From positions 1 through 33,129 of the forward strand of contig JAQVYQ010000016.1 of the NCBI GenBank assembly GCA_028708575.1: DNA of 33,129 nt, given 5' to 3'. The notes below the pieces were generated by a model. It was given only the letters and a program-made list of their open reading frames with translations, was not told the origin of the DNA and made no database searches. Position numbers and translations under genes: made by a program. The stretch comes from Tissierellia bacterium. GTDB lineage: Bacteria; Bacillota; Clostridia; Tissierellales; Tissierellaceae. Positions 10,564 through 19,354 of the stretch are shown here, piece after piece (the stretch's first letter is position 1; every line of letters begins with the position of its first letter).

Positions 10564-11196
10564 TTATACAATTATTTTAAATCTTTTTTGTGGTCTTCCT
10601 ACTTTCCCATATTTGTAGTTAACCTCTACCTTATTTTCTTCTTCCATATGTTGTAGATACCTATGTACTGTTTGGTAGGCTAAACCTGTCCCTTTCGCAA
10701 TCTCACTTATGGAATAATATTTGCTGCTTTTATTATTGTACTTATTCATGTAAATCTCAATAATTTCTAAGGTTTCATTAGTTATTCCTTTGAAATATTC
10801 ATAATCATTAATAGTACTTGATGTTTTTGTATCTTTCATTTTTAGATGTACATTAATTCGAGATATTATATCAGGTGCTTTTATAGGTTTAAGTGCAAAA
10901 TCACTTGCACCAGCTGACATGAAATCATCTGCAACATTTTGATCTTCTTCTACGGTCAAAACAATGATTGGCACTTTTGAGTTTATCTTTCTTAATCTTT
11001 TAACACCTTCTATGCCGTTATAAATAGGAAGATGATAATCTATTAATACTAAATCCGGCTTATACTTTTTAAGTCTTTCAATACCTTCTAAAACACTTAT
11101 TGCTGTAATTGAAATCCAATCTTTGTATTCACATATAGCAGTCATGGCAAACAATATTTCTTTATCATCATCAATAACTAAAATTTTAGTACTCAA
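10564..11196 (-). CDS. Response regulator with C-terminal HTH (CitB/DcuR-like arrangement)
   Basis: Receiver domain ILVIDDDKE ... DLVLIDYHLP ... LKPI; C-terminal HTH SISEIAKGTGLAYQTVHRYLQHME. Confidence 0.88.
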   Translation of the reverse strand: MSTKILVIDDDKEILFAMTAICEYKDWISITAISVLEGIERLKKYKPDLVLIDYHLPIYNGIEGVKRLRKINSKVPIIVLTVEEDQNVADDFMSAGASDFALKPIKAPDIISRINVHLKMKDTKTSSTINDYEYFKGITNETLEIIEIYMNKYNNKSSKYYSISEIAKGTGLAYQTVHRYLQHMEEENKVEVNYKYGKVGRPQKRFKIIV

Positions 11197-12570
11197 TTAT
11201 ATCACCTCGGATAAAATTACTTTGGTAATTGTTCCAACACCATACTTACTTGTTATATACATTTGTCCATTATGATTATCAATTACGTCTTTTATATAAG
11301 TCAATCCTAAACCAGTTGATTTTCTCCCACTAACCCCACTCTTTTGTATCTCTTTCATCAATTCTTCTTTTATACCAATTCCGTCATCACAAATATCTAT
11401 ATAAAGCTTACCTTCTTTAGAGTAAATATTAATCCAAATATGTCCATCTTCATTGTCCAAAGCATTAAAAGAATTATCTAAAATATTTATCATAGCTCTG
11501 GTAAAATTGACCTTATTAACATCAATAAGACTTTCTCTAGCATCATTATTGTATATAACCTTAGATGCATAAGGAAGATGAGAAATATTTGATAGAACAT
11601 AGTTAAAAAGTTCTTCACTAGTTAATGTGATCTTTTTATCTTTATATAATATTTCAGATATCATTTCGCTTTGATTATCTAAGGATGCTTCTATTCTTTC
11701 TAAATATTCTTGAATGGTTGAATCAGAACATTCATCCATCATCTTAATAACACTTATTAATGCAATACTTGATGTTAATGGAGTTTTAAGATCATGAACC
11801 AAGTTTTTCATCTCAGTATAATATCTAGTCTGTAATGAATCCATTCTATATTCATGAAGCTCTTGTTCAATTTTTTTATTCTTTTCTGTAGCAACTATTA
11901 TCCTATTTTCATCACTAACTAGTTTTGCTACTAATATTGAGCCAAATACAAAAACCACAAAAAATAATATTCCAAAAATGGTTAATATTTCTTCTCCATT
12001 TAAGAGACTTGCCACAAACTTAATATCTTGAGATGTTTCTCCCCTCCCAAATCTTAACATAGAAAGGCCTGGGATTATGTCTAACCATTGAACTCCAAAC
12101 AACAACAAAACGATTATTATAGCTTTTTTAAGAATAGAAACCTCTGAAATATCCATATATTCTAGAAACATTATTGCAAAAATTACTATAAAAGCAGGAA
12201 TACTTAAATCATACTTAATATTGTGTATTATATTAATTGATGAGTAAACAAGAGGAATTATGATTATAGCAATAAATCCTTTCACATATGGTATTTTTTT
12301 ATCCTTATATTCTAATTTTATGGATTCTGCAACTATAAATGTCCCTAAATAATGTGGAAGACCTCTTATACAGTTTAAAATTACTAAACTTGATGCACTT
12401 AATAATAATAATCCAGTGTCATTTTTTTCGATACTTTTAAATAATAAATCATAAGCATTAAAATTGTGAACATTAACAAATTTAGGAGCAATAAGTCCTA
12501 AAAATATTAATACTATACCGATAATTAGCTTATTCTTATCAAAAATAATTGAAACTTTGTTAATCCTCAT
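11197..12570 (-). CDS. Sensor histidine kinase with multi-TM N-terminus
   Basis: H-box LVHDLKTPLTSSIALI, N-box ILDNSFNALDNEDG, G-box DICDDGIGIKEE and GRKSTGLGLTYIKDVID; about 7 hydrophobic N-terminal segments. Confidence 0.9.
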   Translation of the reverse strand: MRINKVSIIFDKNKLIIGIVLIFLGLIAPKFVNVHNFNAYDLLFKSIEKNDTGLLLLSASSLVILNCIRGLPHYLGTFIVAESIKLEYKDKKIPYVKGFIAIIIIPLVYSSINIIHNIKYDLSIPAFIVIFAIMFLEYMDISEVSILKKAIIIVLLLFGVQWLDIIPGLSMLRFGRGETSQDIKFVASLLNGEEILTIFGILFFVVFVFGSILVAKLVSDENRIIVATEKNKKIEQELHEYRMDSLQTRYYTEMKNLVHDLKTPLTSSIALISVIKMMDECSDSTIQEYLERIEASLDNQSEMISEILYKDKKITLTSEELFNYVLSNISHLPYASKVIYNNDARESLIDVNKVNFTRAMINILDNSFNALDNEDGHIWINIYSKEGKLYIDICDDGIGIKEELMKEIQKSGVSGRKSTGLGLTYIKDVIDNHNGQMYITSKYGVGTITKVILSEVI

Positions 12571-13633
12571 AATTAGATCTTATCCTTTTTAATATAATAA
12601 GTAGACAAAAGCTCATTATAACTACAACAAATACTGTTTTTAATGGATAGGAATAAGTATAATAGACATTTCCTTCCCCTATTATAAAAGGAGTTGAAGG
12701 ATCTATTGCTAATCCAAATTCATTAGCTAAGTCTTTAATATTTATTATATTCATAACAGGAACATCTTTAGAAGAAAAAAACTGAACTAATCCCGTTTTT
12801 CTACTTGTATTAAAAAATTCGTCAATAATTAACCCATTAGATGCATTAATAGAATCAGTAGTATCTCCAAATGCAACTATATTACCGCCTATATTTATAA
12901 AACAGCTTATCCTATTTGAATTTCTAAAATATATATCTTTTCTTAGAGCAATATTACTCTCCAAATCTTCTTCTAATAAAATTGTTTTACCGTAATATCT
13001 CATTCTATCTAATATGATATTTAATTCATCAGGGTTCATATCTCTACCCATATCCCCTGAACCACCTGGGGATACTACAATAGTTTTATTTTTTATCAAT
13101 CCTTCATTAAATAGGTATTCTTCCATATCCAGATAAGTAAATTCAAGATTATTTCCACCCCAAGTTGATGCACCTACAGAAGTTATTATTATAGGATTAA
13201 CTTCCATAACCTGGCAAGCTACAATCGTTGCAATATTAAGAGCAGGAAAAGAACTAGAAAAACTGACTGCTACATAATCTCCTTTTTTTACTCCACCATC
13301 ATCTAACATATCTATTATTACAGCAGCGAAGTTTGGATTTGTAGACGTTCTCTTTGACTCTATACTACCAAGAGTTGTAGTAATTCCATTCATTTCTTCT
13401 CCAATTAAACCAGTCTTATTTATGTCTTCTACGCCTAACTCAATATTTCTTGATACTTTTTCCTCTTTGATTTTTTCACTGCATTCTTTCATAATACTTG
13501 CAGCTCTATACTTTTCTTCATATAGTGGATCTTTAACGAGACTTTTGCTGTCTGTAATAAATATGTAAAATACTACTAATAATAAGGTCATAATTAAAAT
13601 ATATTTATCATACTTGCTAAATCTCTTCTTCAT
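12560..13633 (-). CDS. pgsW: Poly-gamma-glutamate system protein (PgsW-like)
   Basis: Position directly after pgsC; N- and C-terminal TM helices around an extracytoplasmic domain. Family assigned from recall and context. Confidence 0.7.
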   Translation of the reverse strand: MKKRFSKYDKYILIMTLLLVVFYIFITDSKSLVKDPLYEEKYRAASIMKECSEKIKEEKVSRNIELGVEDINKTGLIGEEMNGITTTLGSIESKRTSTNPNFAAVIIDMLDDGGVKKGDYVAVSFSSSFPALNIATIVACQVMEVNPIIITSVGASTWGGNNLEFTYLDMEEYLFNEGLIKNKTIVVSPGGSGDMGRDMNPDELNIILDRMRYYGKTILLEEDLESNIALRKDIYFRNSNRISCFINIGGNIVAFGDTTDSINASNGLIIDEFFNTSRKTGLVQFFSSKDVPVMNIINIKDLANEFGLAIDPSTPFIIGEGNVYYTYSYPLKTVFVVVIMSFCLLIILKRIRSNYED

Positions 13634-14082
13634 AGCATTACACCATATACTAATAAGATATCTATTAATCTAACAATAATAGCAACAAAAATCATTGATG
13701 TTAAAGTTTTTAAAATCCCCTGTTTATTAACATCCTGGGCAATAAGTCCTGGTATTACAAATCCTATTGAAGTTGTTGCAAATAATAAGGAAAACGAGAA
13801 AAAACTTATAGCCTTTTGAATTGATTGACTTAACATTAGACTTGTAATAATAGTTATTCCAAATCTTCTTTTCCCATAGATTATTATGTGTTTTGATAGA
13901 ATATTTACAATTGCTAAAGTAATAATGCTTAGTAAAATTGTAGCAAGGATCCTATCTGGTTGATTTAAATATAATGCTATATATCCTGGTACTATAATGC
14001 CACCTGGTGAAACCTCAGTAATTTCATAATATATGATACTTATAATTACACCTAAAATAATTATTTTATACAATTGCATCAC
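13630..14082 (-). CDS. pgsC: Poly-gamma-glutamate biosynthesis protein PgsC/CapC
   Basis: 150 aa membrane protein; GIIVPGYIALYLNQPDRILATILLSIITL typical of PgsC; overlaps pgsB. Confidence 0.88.
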   Translation of the reverse strand: MMQLYKIIILGVIISIIYYEITEVSPGGIIVPGYIALYLNQPDRILATILLSIITLAIVNILSKHIIIYGKRRFGITIITSLMLSQSIQKAISFFSFSLLFATTSIGFVIPGLIAQDVNKQGILKTLTSMIFVAIIVRLIDILLVYGVML

Positions 14083-15211
14083 CTATATCTTCTATATAGT
14101 TTATTAAGTCTTGTCCATGGCCTACAATATTCCCAATAGCATATATAATTGAATCATTTTGAATATCATTTAAAATCTTAAAATCAAGATTTCCTATTGC
14201 TTTTATTAAATTACTGTCAATACCATACCTTACAAGTTTCCTTTTCATTGCATTTTTAAATTCCCCTGTTATCCAGATTTGATTAAAATCCAACTGCCTA
14301 ATAAGGTCAAGGTGCTGCTTCATCCTATCTGGTCTATCTGCTCTATTGTTTACGAGTATTATTAAATCCTTATTATTAAACAACCCTATTTTTTTTAATC
14401 TATTATATATAATAGATATTGAATCTGGATCATTTATGGCCAATCCATTAACAAATTTTATATCTATATTTCTATCATTATAGATTTGATATATTTTCAA
14501 TACTCCTGGATCTTTTTTATAGTTTTTCATTCTTTGTAATGCTGTATCCTTGTCTACCCCCAAGACTCTACAAACCTCTAAAGCTATGCTTACATTTTCC
14601 TTAAAATCTATGCCATAATCGCCGTCAATATCTTCTGCTAATATAACCTTTGAATTCTGTTTTTTACCCACTTGTCTATAATAGTCTATAAAGTAATCTT
14701 CAGGAGTTATAAACACACCATTATAGGGCATTACATTTCCCAAAGCAATTGCTACATCTTTAAGGCTTGGACCCATTTCTTCTAAATGATCTCTTCTAAC
14801 ATTTGTAACTACACTTATATCTGCATTTAAGATTTTGTGCTGAGATATATATTGCAGTTCGGGATTGACGGCCATACATTCAATAACCAGAAGATCTGCA
14901 CCTTGCATTGCTGCCTCTTTAATTATCTTTAGCTGTTCCTTAATATTTGCCCGACCTTTTCTTATAATTGGATTTTCAACTCCATTAGTATCAATAATTC
15001 TAGGACTTGTACCTGTTGTTTTACAGAACACCTTATATTGTCCACCTCTTAATGAGGCTTCTATTAATCTAGATGTAGAGGATTTCCCTCGGGTACCATT
15101 TACATGAATAATATGTTTGATTTTCTTTCTATATTTCTTATTTTGATATGATTCAAAAAATAAATATATTATATATAAAGAAAAAATAAAAATTATTGTA
15201 TTTATATACAT
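14066..15211 (-). CDS. pgsB: Poly-gamma-glutamate synthase PgsB/CapB
   Basis: N-terminal TM; Mur-ligase-like HVNGTRGKSSTSRLI; ECMAVNPELQ; VTNVRRDHLEEMG. Confidence 0.93.
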   Translation of the reverse strand: MYINTIIFIFSLYIIYLFFESYQNKKYRKKIKHIIHVNGTRGKSSTSRLIEASLRGGQYKVFCKTTGTSPRIIDTNGVENPIIRKGRANIKEQLKIIKEAAMQGADLLVIECMAVNPELQYISQHKILNADISVVTNVRRDHLEEMGPSLKDVAIALGNVMPYNGVFITPEDYFIDYYRQVGKKQNSKVILAEDIDGDYGIDFKENVSIALEVCRVLGVDKDTALQRMKNYKKDPGVLKIYQIYNDRNIDIKFVNGLAINDPDSISIIYNRLKKIGLFNNKDLIILVNNRADRPDRMKQHLDLIRQLDFNQIWITGEFKNAMKRKLVRYGIDSNLIKAIGNLDFKILNDIQNDSIIYAIGNIVGHGQDLINYIEDIGDAIV

Positions 15212-15223
15212 ATTATAATCATC

Positions 15224-15955
15224 CTATCTAAAATAGTTTATAATTCTTTCTATTACATATAAATGAAAACTTATTCTGTTTTCTAATTTATCATTCATAT
15301 TACTCTCAATAGTTAAAACAGGAATACCTAATCTATCTGATACTTCTTTGTTAAATGACCCATTCAGAGATGAAGTGTCTAACATAATTTTAGTAGAATC
15401 ATTATCAATTATATAATCATCATATACCTTCTCAGTTATTTCCATAAATTTGGAATCCATTAAATCTAAAATTAGTCCATTGGCTAAAAAACTACTGTCT
15501 TCATCATAATTTCGCTCCCACTCATGTAAATCCATTACTATATCTGGACTTTCTTTTTCCACCAGTTTAAAAATTTCATAAGCCATAACTTCAGTATCTG
15601 TCCCATTTGGTTTTCCAGGAAATGCTCTGTTTAAATCGCTCATATAATATGGGTTTCTTTCTTCATTTCTAACCGCTTCTGTATTTGATCTTGGTATTAT
15701 TATGAAATTAGCCCAATCCGGTTTAACCTCTATTATCCTTGCAGCAGCTTTAATGCCTCCAATTTCATTTCCATGAATACCACTTATTATCATAACTTTT
15801 ATTTTTCTACCATTATCAATATAGTATATGGGGCTTTCATATTTGGTACCTGCCATTATATAATAGTCCCTAAAATCATATATATGTGAAAAAGAATAAA
15901 TTAATAATACAATTAATAAAAAACATAAAATATAAAATAATTTATTTTTAATCAT
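15224..15955 (-). CDS. Membrane-anchored M14/AstE-AspA-like zinc carboxypeptidase
   Basis: Zn motif GIHGNE and later DLHEWE; N-terminal TM. ORF track starts at 15970; ATG at 15955 follows AAAGGA. Confidence 0.78.
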   Translation of the reverse strand: MIKNKLFYILCFLLIVLLIYSFSHIYDFRDYYIMAGTKYESPIYYIDNGRKIKVMIISGIHGNEIGGIKAAARIIEVKPDWANFIIIPRSNTEAVRNEERNPYYMSDLNRAFPGKPNGTDTEVMAYEIFKLVEKESPDIVMDLHEWERNYDEDSSFLANGLILDLMDSKFMEITEKVYDDYIIDNDSTKIMLDTSSLNGSFNKEVSDRLGIPVLTIESNMNDKLENRISFHLYVIERIINYFR

Positions 15956-15979
15956 AAGGATTCCTTTCATTCAATAAAA

Positions 15980-16001
15980 CCCCGACAATAATTCATCGGG
16001 G
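15980..16001 (-). terminator. Hairpin between the two M14 genes
   Basis: Minus strand CCCCGATGAATTATTGTCGGGGTTTTATTG. Confidence 0.7.
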
Positions 16002-16013
16002 ATTCTATTTATA

Positions 16014-17153
16014 TTAACTAAGAGGGTTTAGCATAAATCCAACACCTTTTTCTTGAATTTCTTCATAGTCAGGTAAATTAGTTATAATTATTGGATTATT
16101 TTCATTCTTTGCTGTGTATACTGAGGTGATTTCCTTTATTGTTTCTAAATGTCTTCCAACTCTTTCTTCTAACGGATGTCCATTTTCATCAAATGGTACA
16201 TATAGATTTCCACGTTTTGCAGCATTTACATACATTTTATCTTTACCTTTTATAACTAAATCTTCATCTGTTTTTCCTCTTAATCTGCCTTGAGCTGCAT
16301 TTGCTGTTTCTGCTAATAATGCTAAAGTATCAGTGTAATCCCCTAATTCTCTATGAGTAAGTCCTCTTAGATTAGTAGGTGATGGCTCAAGAGCTATATC
16401 TACACCTTTCAATTGCAAATTAATAGTAACCACCGATGCTATTCCCATTGCATATTCGTGGGATACTATTGCATTAATTACAGGGTATTCTGGTGAAGCT
16501 TCATGTAAATCAAGTGTTATATCGATATTTTCCACTTTTATCATTTCAGTTATTGCATATGTTACTTTTTCTGTAAATGTGCCATCTGATCTTCCTGGAT
16601 ATGCACGATTTAGATTTCTAGTTTCACTACCTGATAACTGTTGACCTGAAGCTGCATGAACATATACATCAGGATCTGGCCATTGATCAATTGGATTAGT
16701 GGCTCTTGACCCATATCTAAATTCTCTTTCTCCATACTCTGTTTCAATAGTAAACCTTTGTGGTGAGCCTTCTTGTGCGTCATTATGAGAAAAAGCACTA
16801 TTATTTGCTCGTGGAATTATATACAAAGTTCCTGAATCAATTTTAGCAGTTTCAATTAATGATATTGCTGCCATGTACCCACCTGGCTCATTAGCATGTG
16901 TTCCCCCCAATACCAACATAGAGCCACCTGCTTTATCACCTTCTAGTATATATATTTCTGCATCCCCATTTGTCCCTTTCAATTGTGGAAAATAATCACT
17001 TAGCATTTTTTGCATGGTAACTCCTGGTCCTGCAACAATCACCTCAGGAATATGCATGCTTGAAAATGATTTTCCTGCAATAAATGAAACAACTAGAGCT
17101 ATAATTAAAAAAATAACTGAAGCCGTTTTTTTATTATCCATTAAAATCATCAC
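16014..17153 (-). CDS. Membrane-anchored M14/AstE-AspA-like zinc carboxypeptidase
   Basis: Zn motif GGTHANEPGG and LDLHEASPEYP; N-terminal TM KKTASVIFLIIALVVSFIAG. Confidence 0.8.
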   Translation of the reverse strand: MMILMDNKKTASVIFLIIALVVSFIAGKSFSSMHIPEVIVAGPGVTMQKMLSDYFPQLKGTNGDAEIYILEGDKAGGSMLVLGGTHANEPGGYMAAISLIETAKIDSGTLYIIPRANNSAFSHNDAQEGSPQRFTIETEYGEREFRYGSRATNPIDQWPDPDVYVHAASGQQLSGSETRNLNRAYPGRSDGTFTEKVTYAITEMIKVENIDITLDLHEASPEYPVINAIVSHEYAMGIASVVTINLQLKGVDIALEPSPTNLRGLTHRELGDYTDTLALLAETANAAQGRLRGKTDEDLVIKGKDKMYVNAAKRGNLYVPFDENGHPLEERVGRHLETIKEITSVYTAKNENNPIIITNLPDYEEIQEKGVGFMLNPLS

Positions 17154-17168
17154 TCCTTCCTAACTGAC

Positions 17169-17312
17169 TTACTTAATCATTAACACACGAAGTAATAATG
17201 GAATAATGACCAAAGCATTATTTGCTTGATTCCAAAGATCTTCTTCATCAAATAGCTCCCAAACCGTAAATAACAATACAAAAGCTACTAATAATCTATA
17301 TACCAAAGCCAT
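17169..17312 (-). CDS. 47-aa small membrane protein, absent from the supplied ORF track
   Basis: MALVYRLLVAFVLLFTVWELFDEEDLWNQANNALVIIPLLLRVLMIK; preceded by AAAGGTGGG on the minus strand; fits exactly between the permease and M14 genes. Confidence 0.65.
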   Translation of the reverse strand: MALVYRLLVAFVLLFTVWELFDEEDLWNQANNALVIIPLLLRVLMIK

Positions 17313-17333
17313 TTCATAACCCACCTTTCATCT

Positions 17334-18632
17334 CTACAAGATAAGATCTCCTATTGGATTTGCAAAGATAATAAATACAAGTCCCCATACAACAATAGCT
17401 ATTACTGGAATAATACACTTTTTAAGTATATTAAAATAATTTTCTTCTCCTACTACTTGTGCTGCAAATATTCCTGCTAAAGCTGTAGGTGGAACTAAAT
17501 CCCCTGTGCCTGCAATAAATGATAAGGCAGCAGCTACAATAATCTCATTCTTACCTAATAATGCAAGACAGAAGGGTACACCTAATACTGATGAAGAACC
17601 GAAAGCAGATACTGCACCAAAAAGAGGTATAAAAATAGCAATACCTAAATATAAGAAAACTGAAGGAAGGCTTAATGCCACATCTACTATAAATCCTCTT
17701 ACTCCTGTTAGGGTCATTATCTGTATAAACATCCCTACACCCATTAGTATCCCTAATACAGGTAATGTACTTTTAACAGCACTTTTTGATGTTTGTATAA
17801 AATTCACTTTCTTTCCTGTAAATAACCCTACTATTGCACTTATTAAAAATATTAGTGGCATTCCTAAATTAGGTATGATTTGTGGAGCTATTTTACTTGC
17901 TAACATTAAGAATATCAATACTAATATTGGTATAAAGAGTTTAATTTCCTTAACATTACTTTTAACTAATTCTGAAGAACTATCTACAGAATTAGTTGAG
18001 CTTAGTATGAATTGTTCATAATCAAAATTTTTAGCATACTTTAATCCTAAAAATAATACTGTGAAAACAGCCACCGGTACTATTAATAATAAGAGGGGTA
18101 TAGTAAATCCTACATATGGTAAATCTATTCCACCACCAATTATCATTGCTGGCACATTTACAGGTGGAGCAATCATACCATAAATTGCCCCCATGGCAAT
18201 TATTGCTCCTGTTTCTGCAACTGGTATTCCCATTGTCATTAATACAGGTGCAACTATGGCACCAGAACTTAAAACTGCTGCAGTAGATGAGCCAGTAATC
18301 ATTCCCGGAAACATTATAATTATCATAATTAATATTAATAGCAATACTGGATTATTATGAAATTTTCTTACTATTAGAAAATTCAGAGTATCTAAAGCAC
18401 CGGATTCTTCTATTACTTTCATGAACATCATAGCTGTTGCAATTACTAAAATAGTATCAATATAACCAAAAGTACCCTCAACTAGATGCTTTATAGGTAT
18501 TCCATGTCCACTAACTAAAGCTCCAGCTATTGAAGCTAGCATCATAGAGAGACTTATTGGAAGTTTTAATAAAAATGCCCCAATCAAAAAGGTCACAATC
18601 ATAGCAATAAAAAATATAAGTTCAATTTGCAA
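17334..18632 (-). CDS. TRAP large-permease (DctM)-like transporter
   Basis: 12 or so TM; MITGSSTAAVLSSGAIVAPVLMTMGIPVAETGAIIAMGAIYGMIAPPVNVPAMI. ORF track starts at 18650; TTG at 18632 follows GGAAGGGGG and is the likelier start. Confidence 0.8.
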   Translation of the reverse strand: MQIELIFFIAMIVTFLIGAFLLKLPISLSMMLASIAGALVSGHGIPIKHLVEGTFGYIDTILVIATAMMFMKVIEESGALDTLNFLIVRKFHNNPVLLLILIMIIIMFPGMITGSSTAAVLSSGAIVAPVLMTMGIPVAETGAIIAMGAIYGMIAPPVNVPAMIIGGGIDLPYVGFTIPLLLLIVPVAVFTVLFLGLKYAKNFDYEQFILSSTNSVDSSSELVKSNVKEIKLFIPILVLIFLMLASKIAPQIIPNLGMPLIFLISAIVGLFTGKKVNFIQTSKSAVKSTLPVLGILMGVGMFIQIMTLTGVRGFIVDVALSLPSVFLYLGIAIFIPLFGAVSAFGSSSVLGVPFCLALLGKNEIIVAAALSFIAGTGDLVPPTALAGIFAAQVVGEENYFNILKKCIIPVIAIVVWGLVFIIFANPIGDLIL

Positions 18633-18650
18633 TTTAATTCCCCCTTCCAT

Positions 18651-18679
18651 TAATAAGGGAGATAAAATCTCCCTTATTA
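18651..18679 (-). terminator. Intra-operon hairpin between DUF6305-like gene and permease
   Basis: TAATAAGGGAGA-TAAAA-TCTCCCTTATTA perfect 12-bp stem. Confidence 0.6.
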
Positions 18680-18682
18680 ACT

Positions 18683-19312
18683 CTACTTAAATGCATTTAC
18701 TAGTGGATTCATTGCATCAGCTATACTAGTTACTGTATCCATTGGGATACTATTACTTGAAGCTATACCCGTAAATAATCCATCATTATTTCCATCTTCA
18801 ACCACTATTAGGTAATCAGCTTGACTACAAACAGGCTCAATAAATTTATCAGATAATTCGCCTCTTCTACTTTCACCACCTATATGCATAGCGATTATTT
18901 TCACATCATTTGTTTTAGCCGCATCTACTACAGCTAATGCTCTATTTAATTCTTGATTTTCATCAATCCCTGCTGCTCCTAATCCTTTAGAGCTTCCTCC
19001 GACTGCTAAAATTAATGTCTTAGCATCACCTATATTTTCAGCTTCTACTAATTTATCCATTGTATATTCTAAACCTGCATTTTCTAATAAGGCCTTTACC
19101 ATTTCTACATCTGCACTTTGACCAACTGAAGTTAAAAGGGTTGGATGTTCAGCAAATGCTTCAGTCAATACCTGAATTTGACCATTTTCTACAGCTTCTG
19201 TTGATTCTGTGCCTCCAGTATTAGCTGGTTCAGATGAACCACATCCTACTAGTGATAAGACCAGTAAAATGGTAATTATACTAAACAATGTATTCTTTTT
19301 AAATCTAATCAT
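18683..19312 (-). CDS. DUF6305-like lipoprotein
   Basis: Lipobox LSLVGCGSS; HPTLLTSVGQSADVEMVKALLENAGLEY and GGSSKGLGAAGID motifs; family name from recall. Confidence 0.7.
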   Translation of the reverse strand: MIRFKKNTLFSIITILLVLSLVGCGSSEPANTGGTESTEAVENGQIQVLTEAFAEHPTLLTSVGQSADVEMVKALLENAGLEYTMDKLVEAENIGDAKTLILAVGGSSKGLGAAGIDENQELNRALAVVDAAKTNDVKIIAMHIGGESRRGELSDKFIEPVCSQADYLIVVEDGNNDGLFTGIASSNSIPMDTVTSIADAMNPLVNAFK

Positions 19313-19354
19313 TAATTATCACTCCTAAGCCTATCCTTCTAATATGTTATCGTA

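Noticed and set aside
16610-16798. 62-aa minus-strand ORF
   Set aside because: Out-of-frame ORF inside the M14 peptidase gene.
17506-18021. 171-aa plus-strand ORF
   Set aside because: Antisense to the clearly coding DctM-like permease; no RBS or family signature.
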